Part shown: piece by piece, positions 25,404 to 33,125 of the stretch
Layout of the letters: the number at the start of each line of letters is the position of its first letter
Numbering within the stretch: the stretch's first letter is position 1
Virus record (IMG/VR): IMGVR_UViG_3300022562_000858
Coordinates: 1-63,080 of that record
DNA: 63,080 nt
Origin: a virus
Strand: one strand, 5' to 3'
Made by a program: the position numbers and the translations under genes
Notes under the pieces: generated by a model
Databases searched by the model: none
What the model was told of the DNA's origin: nothing
What the model saw: only the letters and a program-made list of their open reading frames with translations

Positions 25404-25418
25404 CCTCTGGCTCAGAGG
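25404..25418 (-). promoter_or_regulatory. Hairpin covering the coat gene ribosome site
   Basis: Minus-strand reading CCTCTG-AGC-CAGAGG forms a 6-bp stem with a 3-nt loop. The 3' arm contains the AGAGG Shine-Dalgarno of the coat gene, so the site would be closed unless unfolded, for example by ribosomes finishing the scaffold gene only 13 nt upstream. Confidence 0.5.
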
Positions 25419-25430
25419 CACGTCGGGGGA

Positions 25431-26444
25431 CTACTGGCTGCGTTGCGTCAGCTCGCGCTGAATCTCCGCAGCGATCTTGGCGACCTGCGCGGCGCCATCC
25501 GGGCCCGTGTACTTGCCCCGTCTAACATCACGCTTGAACGCCTCGATCTTCTCAGGTGTCCACTTCCGTACCTCTCCGGTGGGTTGATCCCCACCACCCC
25601 TGGCGCTCTTGGGGACGATCTGCTCGTCCAGGCTGCCTGGCGTGGCGGGCTCGAAACCCACGGACTTGAGGAACTCGTTGAACACGCGAACGATGGGAGT
25701 GACGTTGAACCGATCGAAAGCTCGATTGATGGTCTCGTTGTACGACATCCCGCTATCTGAAAGCGGGTTTGTCTCGCGCGACCAATCCACGAACTCGCGA
25801 CTGTTGTAGATCGTTTTCCACTGCGGCACCGCGGCGTCCAAGTTCGCGAAGAACTTTTCTTGCGCGGTCTGCGCCTCGATTGCTTCTCGGCGCCCGATGG
25901 ACTCATTCACCTGATTGAGCGTTTCCTGCAGGCTCGCCATCGACTGCTCGATGCTGTCGATCCTGCTGTCATCGCCCGAACCTGCGCCCAGCACACCTTC
26001 CAGCTCGTCCGCGATTTCATCGCCAAGCTCGCCACGGACGTGGCTGAGGCGCTTACCACCGCTGGGGTCGCTGGCCGGCTGGCCGGCTTTCAGGTTCTTG
26101 ATGTCGTCCTCCAGGGCTTCGAGTCGCCTCTTGAGAAACTCGTTCTCGGCCATGAGCTGCGGCACTTCCTTGTTGTACTTGCCCTTGAGCACTTCGTACT
26201 GCGGGCGAAAATCCATCCCCCGGTCCTCGCCCGTGGGCGCGGTGTCTACCGGGGTCAGTAGGTCTTTCAGGTCAGGCTTGGCCTTCTGCGGATCACCGCC
26301 GTCGGGCGGGTCGGTCGGATTCGCCTGTTGTGCAGGTGCGGCCGGCTCGGCGGGTTGCGCCGGCGTCGGCTCACCGTCCTGCGCCTGAGTGTGTAGTTCC
26401 CTAATACGATCTTCTGCCTTCTTCACTCTCGTTGCGGTTTGCAC
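25431..26444 (-). CDS. Scaffold protein, 337 aa
   Basis: Begins at GTG with GGAGG six nt upstream. Acidic, Ala/Pro-rich N-terminus (15-75), a coiled coil (PQYEVLKGKYNKEVPQLMAE to LEALEDDIKNL, ~80-120), another helical stretch (SIEQSMASLQETLNQ), and a basic C-terminal tail (KIEAFKRDVRRGKYTG) that would bind coat subunits. Composition and position directly upstream of the coat gene fit a head scaffold. No protease motif seen. Confidence 0.85.
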   Translation of the reverse strand: MQTATRVKKAEDRIRELHTQAQDGEPTPAQPAEPAAPAQQANPTDPPDGGDPQKAKPDLKDLLTPVDTAPTGEDRGMDFRPQYEVLKGKYNKEVPQLMAENEFLKRRLEALEDDIKNLKAGQPASDPSGGKRLSHVRGELGDEIADELEGVLGAGSGDDSRIDSIEQSMASLQETLNQVNESIGRREAIEAQTAQEKFFANLDAAVPQWKTIYNSREFVDWSRETNPLSDSGMSYNETINRAFDRFNVTPIVRVFNEFLKSVGFEPATPGSLDEQIVPKSARGGGDQPTGEVRKWTPEKIEAFKRDVRRGKYTGPDGAAQVAKIAAEIQRELTQRSQ

Positions 26445-26622
26445 GTGTTACCTCCGGAGCCTCGTCAGGTATTCCCAACGCGGGAGCCTTTCTCGGTGTT
26501 CCGTTTTCTGCCGTGGTTGGGTCGGGAGCCGGCTGCGGGTGTTCCACGTGGAGCCCGGTGCGGTATTCCCACGAAAAAGGGGCCTTGCGGCCCCTGTCAG
26601 GTACTACGGTTGGCGTAGCGGA
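26445..26622. other. Intergenic region with terminator
   Basis: This 178-bp gap between the 43-aa gene and the scaffold gene contains the terminator at 26574-26595 and two GGGAATACC-type short direct repeats on the minus strand. No convincing ORF or consensus promoter is seen, although the scaffold-coat unit might need a start signal here. Confidence 0.5.
26574..26595 (-). terminator. Rho-independent terminator before the scaffold gene
   Basis: GGGGCC/GGCCCC stem with a GCAA loop followed by TTTTT on the minus strand, almost the same as the 421-440 terminator. It separates the terminase-portal unit from the scaffold-coat unit. Confidence 0.85.
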
Positions 26623-26754
26623 CTAGCCGCCGACGCCGGTCTTGGTCTTGGCGACCGTTTTCTCGCCGGACTTGCCCTTACCGGACGCCGGCATCGGATT
26701 GCGGATGTGGCTGACCAGTCGCTCGGACTTGCCGCCGTTCATGGGCTTCTTCAT
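26623..26754 (-). CDS. Small basic protein, 43 aa
   Basis: Reads MKKPMNGGKSERLVSHIRNP and is Lys/Gly/Ser-rich to the end. GAGGG lies about 8 nt before ATG. Located between the 86-aa gene and the terminator at the end of the portal unit. Similar small Lys/Gly-rich proteins occur after portal genes. Function unknown; perhaps nucleic-acid or head associated. Confidence 0.65.
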   Translation of the reverse strand: MKKPMNGGKSERLVSHIRNPMPASGKGKSGEKTVAKTKTGVGG

Positions 26755-26810
26755 CTGGATGCCCTCTTGGTAGTGACCAGATCTTGACCTCGGCGTCTGG
26801 TCGTCGCCTT

Positions 26811-27071
26811 TCAGAATCGGAGGCTCGGGTTGGGCCGGTTCCTTTGGCCATCGGCGCGTACCACCTGGTCGCGCGCGTTGTCGAACATCGCGATCAGTTC
26901 GGCCAGCTCGAGCGCGCGGCCTTGCGTGCGTGCGACGTTCGCGCCGTCCGTGGACCGGTTCTGCCTGTCGTACTCGGCTAGGCGCTCTTCCAGCATCGGG
27001 CGCACCACCCGGCGCCACCAGTCCGTGCTCGCGAGCTGCGCCAGGCCGCGCTGTTGGTCGTAGCTCATCAT
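26811..27071 (-). CDS. Small helical protein, 86 aa
   Basis: Start overlaps the portal stop (ATGATGA context). Sequence MSYDQQRGLAQLASTDWWRRVVRPMLEERLAEY is amphipathic, followed by a second helix RALELAELIAMFDNARDQVV. Likely a head-assembly accessory protein. No family recognised. Confidence 0.82.
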   Translation of the reverse strand: MMSYDQQRGLAQLASTDWWRRVVRPMLEERLAEYDRQNRSTDGANVARTQGRALELAELIAMFDNARDQVVRADGQRNRPNPSLRF

Positions 27072-29128
27072 TGCGCGATCGAGGCGTCTTGACCGGCCAC
27101 CGGGTTACCGGCCGCGTCGAGGGTCTGCGGTGCGCCGCCCTGCCCCGGTGCGCCGCCGGGCGCCGGCATCTGCTCAGGCCGCTCGGGGAATATCTTGTCG
27201 ACGTCCATATCCTGCGCCTCGGCCACGCCGCGCAGCAGCTCGCGCCGCCCGTCCATGCCCATGATCGCGTTGTCGACCGGGTTGTTGGTCTTTTCGGCAA
27301 ACTCCATGCGCCGAATCGCCATCTGCTCCTTGATCATCAGCGCCGTGGAGCCGCGCACCGTCGCGCGCAGATCGCCCTTCACGGAGCGGTCGGGGTGGAA
27401 CAGCATGTTGTGCAGGTACGTCTGCTCCACCACACCCTTGACCACCCCGACGTCCAGGTGCCGGATCGCACCCTTGATGCTGCGCGCTGAGGCGTTCATC
27501 AGCATCGACAGGCCGGTGGCCGTCTTGCCGGCGCCGCCCACGTTGTCGGTATTGCCCTGCTGGTAGGCCGGCACGCCTGAGTGCTCATCGGCCAGCAGGC
27601 TGAACTTGTCGTAGACCTGCAGCAGCGCCGGCGTGGTGTTCGGTACGTTGTGGAAGCGCACCGCCGGACTGGTCTCCATCATCCGGCTGGTCGATTCAAA
27701 CCGCTTCCAGGGGTAAATCTCCCCGTCGTCGTTCTCGCACCGGCTGACGTCGACCTCGTACAGCGGGCCGGACGAGAATCCCATGTTGTTGATCATCGCC
27801 CGCGCCGCGGCGTTGCACTGGTCCTGATCGTCCGCGATGGTGTCGGGCAGCGCGCGCCCCCAATAGGCGCCAGGCACGGCAAAGAAGCACGCCTTCCAGT
27901 ACGGCCGGCGACCCAGCGGGTCGGGGTTGAGCACGCAGCGGAACACGATGGAGCCGGTCATCCACACGTTGACCTCGTACTCCTTGTGCGGGTCGGGAAT
28001 CTTCTTCGGGTCCATGCCCCACTCGATCAGCCACCGCCCCTGCACCGAGCCCCACATTTCGATGGCGTCGATCTTGTCGCTCTGGAACCCCGGCGACCAC
28101 TGACGCTGCTCGGCCTGCGCCTTCTCACTGTCGGTGGTGAGCCACTCGTGCAGCCCGCCACGGTCGTAGAGCTCAAGAATCTGGCGGATCGCCTCGTCCT
28201 TGTAGCCCTTGAGCCCAAGCATGTCCGAGAAGTCCTTGCGGTACAGCCGGTGCAGCTCGATGAAGTTGCCGTCGTTCGGCGTCGTGGCGTCGGGGTCCGG
28301 GAATGCGTAGTACGGCGACAGGCGCTCGTAGCGCTTCTTCGGCACCGTCTTGACCACCGGCACCGGACCGCCGGGGCCTTCCGCCCACTTCAATTCCTTC
28401 TCCATGCGGATGACCGGCCCTTTCATGTGGGCCGCGGGGAAGGTCACGAAGTCGTCGATGACCTCGACGTATGCCTCGTAGAACCCGCCCTCGACAAACT
28501 GATCCTCGATCAGCTTCTCCATCCGCTCGGCGCGCTCCTTGGCCTCGTCGTAGAGCGTGTCCTTGATCGCCTGCGCCATGCGCTTGCGGGCAAGCTCCAT
28601 GATGCCCTTCACCTGCATCACGTCGACCGGCTGCCCGGTGCGCTGCTCGACCATCAGCGCTTCCTGGATCGCCATCTGGCGCAACTTCTGCTCGGCCTGC
28701 TGCTGCACTTCCGGGTCCAGCTCGGGCAGCGGCGTCGGCTCAAGCCCCCACGGCTTGTCGCCGGCAGGCATCGTGATGTCCAGAATCCAGGCCGCCGCGT
28801 CGTGGCACTTCTTCTGCGTGAGCCCGATGAACGCCTCGGAACCGCCCTGATCCTTGATCGCCGCCAGCTTCTCGGGCTCGTAGATCATGCTCCGCTGGCG
28901 GTGGTTGCGCGCCAGGGTCCGCTCGATGGTGAGCTTCGCCTGCTTGTTGCGCTCCCACACCTTGCGCACGTGGGCGGCCAGGTTGTCCACCACCGGCTGC
29001 GAGAGGGCGGCTGCGTCCTCGTCGTCGCGGCGCTTCTGCTCGTCCAGGTCCGAATTGGTGAGTACGCGCATCAGGCCGCGTGTCTCGCCCAGCGGCGCGC
29101 GTGCAGTCGTGGCGGGTTGTGGGCTCAA
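27068..29128 (-). CDS. Portal protein, 686 aa
   Basis: Large portal of the P22-like podovirus type. It contains TIERTLARNHRQRSMIYEP and GGSEAFIGLTQKKCHDAAAWILD near the start, the central DDFVTFPAAHMKGPVIRMEKE, and a long helical C-terminus (ALMIKEQMAIRRMEFAE) that would form the crown or barrel. It forms the dodecameric ring at one vertex, through which terminase pumps DNA. It overlaps the 128-aa gene upstream by 4 nt and precedes small genes, scaffold and coat. Confidence 0.92.
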   Translation of the reverse strand: MSPQPATTARAPLGETRGLMRVLTNSDLDEQKRRDDEDAAALSQPVVDNLAAHVRKVWERNKQAKLTIERTLARNHRQRSMIYEPEKLAAIKDQGGSEAFIGLTQKKCHDAAAWILDITMPAGDKPWGLEPTPLPELDPEVQQQAEQKLRQMAIQEALMVEQRTGQPVDVMQVKGIMELARKRMAQAIKDTLYDEAKERAERMEKLIEDQFVEGGFYEAYVEVIDDFVTFPAAHMKGPVIRMEKELKWAEGPGGPVPVVKTVPKKRYERLSPYYAFPDPDATTPNDGNFIELHRLYRKDFSDMLGLKGYKDEAIRQILELYDRGGLHEWLTTDSEKAQAEQRQWSPGFQSDKIDAIEMWGSVQGRWLIEWGMDPKKIPDPHKEYEVNVWMTGSIVFRCVLNPDPLGRRPYWKACFFAVPGAYWGRALPDTIADDQDQCNAAARAMINNMGFSSGPLYEVDVSRCENDDGEIYPWKRFESTSRMMETSPAVRFHNVPNTTPALLQVYDKFSLLADEHSGVPAYQQGNTDNVGGAGKTATGLSMLMNASARSIKGAIRHLDVGVVKGVVEQTYLHNMLFHPDRSVKGDLRATVRGSTALMIKEQMAIRRMEFAEKTNNPVDNAIMGMDGRRELLRGVAEAQDMDVDKIFPERPEQMPAPGGAPGQGGAPQTLDAAGNPVAGQDASIAQ

Positions 29129-29511
29129 TGCAGAGTCCTCCGAACGCTATCGGCCACGCCGCTGCGGGCCGGGAAAATGATGTTGGTCTCGTGGGATCGC
29201 TGGATGCGCTGCCCGGCCAGCCCGCTCAAGGTCTGCTCCATGAGCGTCTGCAGGTACTTGCGCCCGTCGTTCGCGGCGACCTTGTGAGAGTCGATGTTCC
29301 ACTCGATCATGATGTCGTCGCGGGTCACGAACCGCAGCTTGATCTTCGCGTGGTCGGTCCGGTCCATGATGACCTCGACCCCGTAGCGCGCGTCCTCGTT
29401 GGGCAGCTTGCCCTTGGCGATCAGCCCCGCGCTGTCCAGCTCGCGCGCGATGGTGCGCAGGATTTCGCTCATGGACACGCGGCCCTGGCGGATGGTGGGC
29501 GTCTCAGCCAT
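29125..29511 (-). CDS. Hypothetical protein, 128 aa
   Basis: The start MAETPTIRQGRVSMSEIL overlaps the preceding gene by 8 nt and is preferred over an in-frame ATG six codons upstream. Mixed alpha/beta (YGVEVIMDRTDHAKIKLRFVTRDDIMIEW) with a basic C-terminus. It lies immediately before the portal gene. No family recognised. Confidence 0.82.
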   Translation of the reverse strand: MAETPTIRQGRVSMSEILRTIARELDSAGLIAKGKLPNEDARYGVEVIMDRTDHAKIKLRFVTRDDIMIEWNIDSHKVAANDGRKYLQTLMEQTLSGLAGQRIQRSHETNIIFPARSGVADSVRRTLH

Positions 29512-29914
29512 ACAGCACGTCTCCCTCACCGGTTCCGCTTCCGATACCGGTCGGCTCGATCAGGACGTTGCCTATCAGGTCCACGACCCAATCGGCACTG
29601 CACCGATCGCACACACAGCGCCCCTTGTTGGTGACAGAAAGCCACTCCCGAACCTCATGGCACTCGTCGCACGCGCGGCGAACTTGGACATCGGATACCC
29701 CGCCCTCCATGGTGATCCCCTCGGCCGGCATCCGCTCCAGCAGACGCACGGTTATCGCCCGCTGCGCCTGCAAATCCTCGTACAGATACCAGACCATCGC
29801 CATCAGCGCGTCATCCCACTTCACGCCATGGCCGCGCTGCGCCTCGATGCAGGCGCGCACGGTCGGATTCTCCAGCGACAGGCGCTCGATGTCGGCTCTC
29901 GTGACTCGTTTCAT
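29504..29914 (-). CDS. Small zinc-ribbon protein, 136 aa
   Basis: Starts MKRVTRADIERLSLENP with GGAGG 5 nt upstream; that site begins 3 nt after the tRNA-Met CCA end. The C-terminal half carries CDECHEV and CVCDRCSADW, two Cys pairs of a zinc ribbon. The longer in-frame reading would pass through the tRNA genes and is rejected. Role unknown; possibly nucleic-acid binding. Confidence 0.82.
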   Translation of the reverse strand: MKRVTRADIERLSLENPTVRACIEAQRGHGVKWDDALMAMVWYLYEDLQAQRAITVRLLERMPAEGITMEGGVSDVQVRRACDECHEVREWLSVTNKGRCVCDRCSADWVVDLIGNVLIEPTGIGSGTGEGDVLYG

Positions 29915-29926
29915 GGTGCCTCCAAT

Positions 29927-30000
29927 TGGTAGCGGGAACGGGAATCGAACCCGTGTCTCCAGGTTATGAGTCTGGCGTGGTGCCTCTCCACCATCCCGCG
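29927..30000 (-). tRNA. tRNA with CAT anticodon (Met-type), CCA encoded
   Basis: A full 74-nt cloverleaf reads on the minus strand: acceptor CGCGGGA/TCCCGCT, D-arm GTGG-AGAGGCA-CCAC, anticodon loop CTCATAA, T-arm ACGGG-TTCGATT-CCCGT, discriminator A and an encoded CCA. The first acceptor pair is C:T, unpaired as in initiator tRNAs, but the three G:C pairs of an initiator anticodon stem are missing and 31:39 is A:C. Could serve Met, or Ile after lysidine modification. Confidence 0.88.
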
Positions 30001-30014
30001 ATTGGTGGCGGACG

Positions 30015-30094
30015 TGGTGCGCTGCGGGCGGAATCGAACCGCCGTCACCTGGTTCCGATGGTGTCAGGGGCTTGCGCCACTCAGCTACGCCCGC
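30015..30094 (-). tRNA. Degenerate tRNA-like gene, anticodon uncertain (CGG possible)
   Basis: The minus strand shows a tRNA-like start GCGGGCGTA, a D-arm GCTG-AGTGGCGC-AAGC, a clean T-arm GGCGG-TTCGATT-CCGCC and a CCA end. The anticodon arm is abnormal: a CCTG/CAGG stem encloses 13 nt instead of 7, containing ATCGGAA. Only about three of seven acceptor pairs form. Either a decayed tRNA or a tRNA mimic. Tandem with the CAT tRNA. Confidence 0.55.
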
Positions 30095-30118
30095 TGCCAC
30101 GCTACCCGCCGTAGTTGC

Positions 30119-31849
30119 TCATGTGTGGGCCGCCCAGCCCTTGCGCCCCTTCGCCGGATGCGCGCCAGGCGGCGGCGGGGCCTTGTCGCTCGCCCGGTTC
30201 ACGCGCACCCGCGGCAGCGGCAACACGCGGCGCACGTAGCCGGCAATCGCCCGGCTCATCACGCGGTCGTCCCACTGCCCTTCATCGGCCCCAAGCGATC
30301 CGTCCTCGTGCTGCTTGAAGCCCTGCATTTCGATGAAGGTCTCCTTGCAGGCGATCCCGTGCGTGTCCTCGTTCAACTCGCCCACCAGCTCGTCGATGAT
30401 CAGCGGCTTGGTCTTGTGCGAGCTGACGAACCCGAAGCGCTTGCGCGGTCGCGCCGGCGGGTGTTCCGGCACCAGTTCCACGTACAGCCGCGCGTAGTCG
30501 AGCTGCTCCAGGCGCGTGATCGTGGTCAGGCCGTGGTTGTTGCGCTCCGGGGCGACGTGCGCGTGGTTGTAGCGCTGCCCGAGCGCGGCCAGCAGATCGC
30601 CGAATTGCTCGGGATGCACGTGGCCATGCCACTGCGCGACCTGCTCCCCGGTCAGGTGGTCCAAGACATCGGCGCAGGAGTAATCCCCGTGCACCAGCCC
30701 CTCGGCCACGTCCGCCCCGATCACGTAGGCGCGCATCGGGTCGGGCTCCTTCCAGACCTTCAACCGACCATCGGCCTGCGCGGTCCACTGGCTCGAATAC
30801 GTGGGCAGGTCGTAGCGCGACACCGGAGGGGCCGCCTGCTCGGCCAGGTCCATGAGCTTCTGCACGTCGAACACGTGCCGGCCCGTGCTCACGAAGGCCT
30901 CGCGCTCCGTGGCCGGGTACTCCTGCTGGAACCATTGCAGCTTGGTCAGTCCGAGCTTCGGCTGCGCGGTGGCAACCTTGTTGCGCCGCCACGCGATGTG
31001 CTCCAGGTCCAGCGGATACCCCTCTGAATCCTTGCGCGAGAGCAACCAGCGCTCGTAGTCGTCCAGCGTCCCCTCTACCCGGTTGGCCTCCGCATCGGTC
31101 AGCGGCATCCGGTAGCCGGGGTGGAAGTACCACGGAATGAAGATCGGCAGGTACTCGTTCTCGCCGGCCTTCGCCGCCTGCCACAGCGGATAGAAAACCG
31201 GGTCCAGGCCGTTGGCCGTCGTCTCGAGCACGACTTCCGTCCCGAGAATGGCCGGGTACTCAGAGGGCACCGACTCGTAGGCGCCGCCGAAGATCGCCGC
31301 GCCCGTCTGCCCCCAATGCGCGACCTCCGATGCGTGCAGGAAGTGAATCGTGAACGAACGGCCGCCCGCCCGCGACGAGCCCGCCGTCTGCACGATGTAC
31401 TGCGACTTGAGCCCGGTCCCGTGGTCGTTGTCGAAGATCAGCTCCTTCGCGTTGCTGGCCTTCGTATCCGGGCGCAGCGGCCCCGGCGCCTTGTCGTGGT
31501 ACAGCTTGGCCATGGCGAACAGGTTGCCCGTCGCCTTGTCCTCGTGCGCCATGATCATCGCGGTCTTGCCGGTGCTCGTGGTCGTGCGCCAGTAGAAGCG
31601 CCCCTCAACGTAGGTCGAGTACCCCTGCTGGCGGGCCTTGAGCCCGAGCACGCGCACATATCCCCGCTCTTCGCGCTGCTTCTCGATTGCCCGGTGGATC
31701 ACCTTCTGCACCGGGTTGAGCTGGAACGGGATGATGCCGCCGGCCTTGGGCTTGATGTGCAGCGGCACCGGATCGAGCGCCAGGTACTTCTCGAAGTCGC
31801 CCTTCACGCCCTGATACCACTCCTGCGCGGTTTCCCGCGACACGCTCAT
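30119..31849 (-). CDS. terL: Terminase large subunit, 576 aa from chosen start
   Basis: ATPase-nuclease motor. A divergent Walker A lies at ~66-78 (GLKARQQGYSTY), Walker B/catalytic Glu near 170 (FLHASEVAHW), and the RNase H-like nuclease begins near 376 (VIGADVAEGL). It moves DNA into the head through the portal and cuts it. The ATG chosen begins MSVSRETAQEW and has no strong ribosome site; TTG at 31888 or GTG at 31882, close to the stop of the 93-aa gene, are real alternatives. The C-terminus is basic and Pro-rich. Confidence 0.92.
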   Translation of the reverse strand: MSVSRETAQEWYQGVKGDFEKYLALDPVPLHIKPKAGGIIPFQLNPVQKVIHRAIEKQREERGYVRVLGLKARQQGYSTYVEGRFYWRTTTSTGKTAMIMAHEDKATGNLFAMAKLYHDKAPGPLRPDTKASNAKELIFDNDHGTGLKSQYIVQTAGSSRAGGRSFTIHFLHASEVAHWGQTGAAIFGGAYESVPSEYPAILGTEVVLETTANGLDPVFYPLWQAAKAGENEYLPIFIPWYFHPGYRMPLTDAEANRVEGTLDDYERWLLSRKDSEGYPLDLEHIAWRRNKVATAQPKLGLTKLQWFQQEYPATEREAFVSTGRHVFDVQKLMDLAEQAAPPVSRYDLPTYSSQWTAQADGRLKVWKEPDPMRAYVIGADVAEGLVHGDYSCADVLDHLTGEQVAQWHGHVHPEQFGDLLAALGQRYNHAHVAPERNNHGLTTITRLEQLDYARLYVELVPEHPPARPRKRFGFVSSHKTKPLIIDELVGELNEDTHGIACKETFIEMQGFKQHEDGSLGADEGQWDDRVMSRAIAGYVRRVLPLPRVRVNRASDKAPPPPGAHPAKGRKGWAAHT

Positions 31850-31889
31850 GCGGTGGGCGACGGACTCTTGCGCTGCGCTCACGGGCAAC

Positions 31890-32171
31890 TCAGTGCGGCT
31901 TGCCTTGCTTGGCCAGCGCCTCGTCGAGATAGACCATCGCCGGCGGTTCCTGCGTCGGCTCGGCCAGTTCCTTGCGCACGAGGGCGAGCAATTCATCCTC
32001 CGGCACGTTGAAGGCGATCGCCAGCACGCGCACGCAGTCGGCCAGGATGATGGCGAATGGCACGTGATCCGTGGTCTCTTCCGGCCCGCACACAATCGTC
32101 TGCGTCACGCCGTCACCCTTGGGCTCGTGGACGATGAGCCAGGGATTCACCACGCCGGCAACGGTCGTCAT
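31890..32171 (-). CDS. Hypothetical protein, 93 aa
   Basis: Starts MTTVAGVVNPWLIVHEPKG with a 4-nt overlap with the upstream gene. Contains a beta opening and helices (FAIILADCVRVLAIAFN, DELLALVRKELAEP). Lies directly before terL. No family recognised; probably a packaging-region accessory. Confidence 0.8.
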   Translation of the reverse strand: MTTVAGVVNPWLIVHEPKGDGVTQTIVCGPEETTDHVPFAIILADCVRVLAIAFNVPEDELLALVRKELAEPTQEPPAMVYLDEALAKQGKPH

Positions 32172-32491
32172 GCCTGCGCCCTCGCGGCCATGTGGTCCTT
32201 CTTGCGCCCGTAGGGAAGTTGGCGAACCGTCTGACCCTCAAGCTGCGCGTACAGCCGCCGCGCCTCGTAGTAGTCCCGCCGCCGCCCGGTCTTGTGCTTG
32301 GCGATCCTGCGCAGGAGTTTCGAGCCCGCCGGGTTGCGCGGTCCGGGTCCAGCTCGCCCGCCCGGCCGACCGACGAACATCCCGCGCATCGGGAGCGCGC
32401 TCACCTTCTGAGTGCTCTGCGCCGCCAGGTCCGCAAGCGCTGCCATCAGCGTCCCGGCGATACCCCCTCGCTGCACGCCGCCGCCCTTCAT
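32168..32491 (-). CDS. Basic hypothetical protein, 107 aa
   Basis: The start MKGGGVQRGG overlaps the upstream stop as ATGA; longer readings are not supported. Gly-rich opening, a helix (LMAALADLAAQSTQ), then a strongly basic tail with RRIAKHKTGRRRDYYEARR and KKDHMAARAQA. Composition suggests DNA or RNA binding. Function unknown. Confidence 0.78.
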   Translation of the reverse strand: MKGGGVQRGGIAGTLMAALADLAAQSTQKVSALPMRGMFVGRPGGRAGPGPRNPAGSKLLRRIAKHKTGRRRDYYEARRLYAQLEGQTVRQLPYGRKKDHMAARAQA

Positions 32492-32970
32492 GCCGCACCG
32501 CCTGGCAGCAGATTGAGCGTCATGTGTGATGTGAACTCCCTCTCGTCGAAAGCCGTCACGGGCCGATCCTTCTGCGGCACCACATCGCGCCAACTCACAC
32601 CGCGACGGCGTAGTTGACGCTCCAATTCCTCAGCGGCGTCCTTCATGCCTTCCGTCAGGGCGTAGGCGATCGCTTCGGCCAAGTCGGCCCTGTCTGTGTG
32701 GCAACCGATAAACCACACAGTGCCGTCCTGTAGACACGCCTCGTACCTGATGAGACGCCACCCACAGTCGTCTCCGAAGTCCTCTTCCATGTTTCGCCCG
32801 ATGCCGACGCGCACAGGCACTTCCACCAGTTCTGGCGCACGAGGTTCGGCGCCGAGGCCAGCCCACGGCCTCGCGTCCGTGGCGTCTACCGATTCCGATG
32901 ATCTGCCCATGCCAGGCACCGCCAGCGCGATCAGGGGCGCGCTCCCCTTCAAGAACGTGCGTCGTTTCAT
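32488..32970 (-). CDS. Exported protein with Tat-like signal, 160 aa
   Basis: The N-terminus MKRRTFLKGSAPLIALAVPG has the twin-arginine motif RRTFLKG plus a hydrophobic run, the layout of a Tat signal peptide. The mature part is a mixed domain with Trp and two Cys (DDCGWRLIRYEACLQDG, WFIGCHTDRADL) and a helical tail. GGAG precedes ATG by about 8 nt. It lies between terS and terL, an odd place for an exported protein. Role unknown; possibly acts on the periplasm or envelope late in infection. Confidence 0.8.
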   Translation of the reverse strand: MKRRTFLKGSAPLIALAVPGMGRSSESVDATDARPWAGLGAEPRAPELVEVPVRVGIGRNMEEDFGDDCGWRLIRYEACLQDGTVWFIGCHTDRADLAEAIAYALTEGMKDAAEELERQLRRRGVSWRDVVPQKDRPVTAFDEREFTSHMTLNLLPGGAA

Positions 32971-33003
32971 CTGTCTCTCCGTCTCTCTGGTTGATGGGGG
33001 TAC

Positions 33004-33114
33004 TCAGGTCACTCGCAGGAGGCCGCACGGGAATCCGTAGTCGCGGACCGGCTCAGGTGCCGACGCGTCCGGGTGCGTATGGGCGAGCCCCTTCGCCGGT
33101 GTTATTGGCGCCAC
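33004..33114 (-). CDS. Possible 36-aa protein, GTG start
   Basis: Reads VAPITPAKGLAHTHPDASAP to a Cys-containing end, in the 155-bp gap downstream of terS and 11 nt after its stop. No clear ribosome site. Listed because the spacing fits operon coupling and codon use looks normal. Confidence 0.35.
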   Translation of the reverse strand: MAPITPAKGLAHTHPDASAPEPVRDYGFPCGLLRVT

Positions 33115-33125
33115 CGCCGGCCGGG

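Noticed and set aside
29504-30100. 198-aa version of the zinc-ribbon gene
   Set aside because: Extension would be translated from the two tRNA genes. The start at 29914 has GGAGG.
30119-32095. Terminase reading from 32095 (658 aa)
   Set aside because: The added N-terminus is Arg/Ser/Cys-rich shadow sequence that overlaps the 93-aa gene entirely. Starts at 31849-31888 are realistic.
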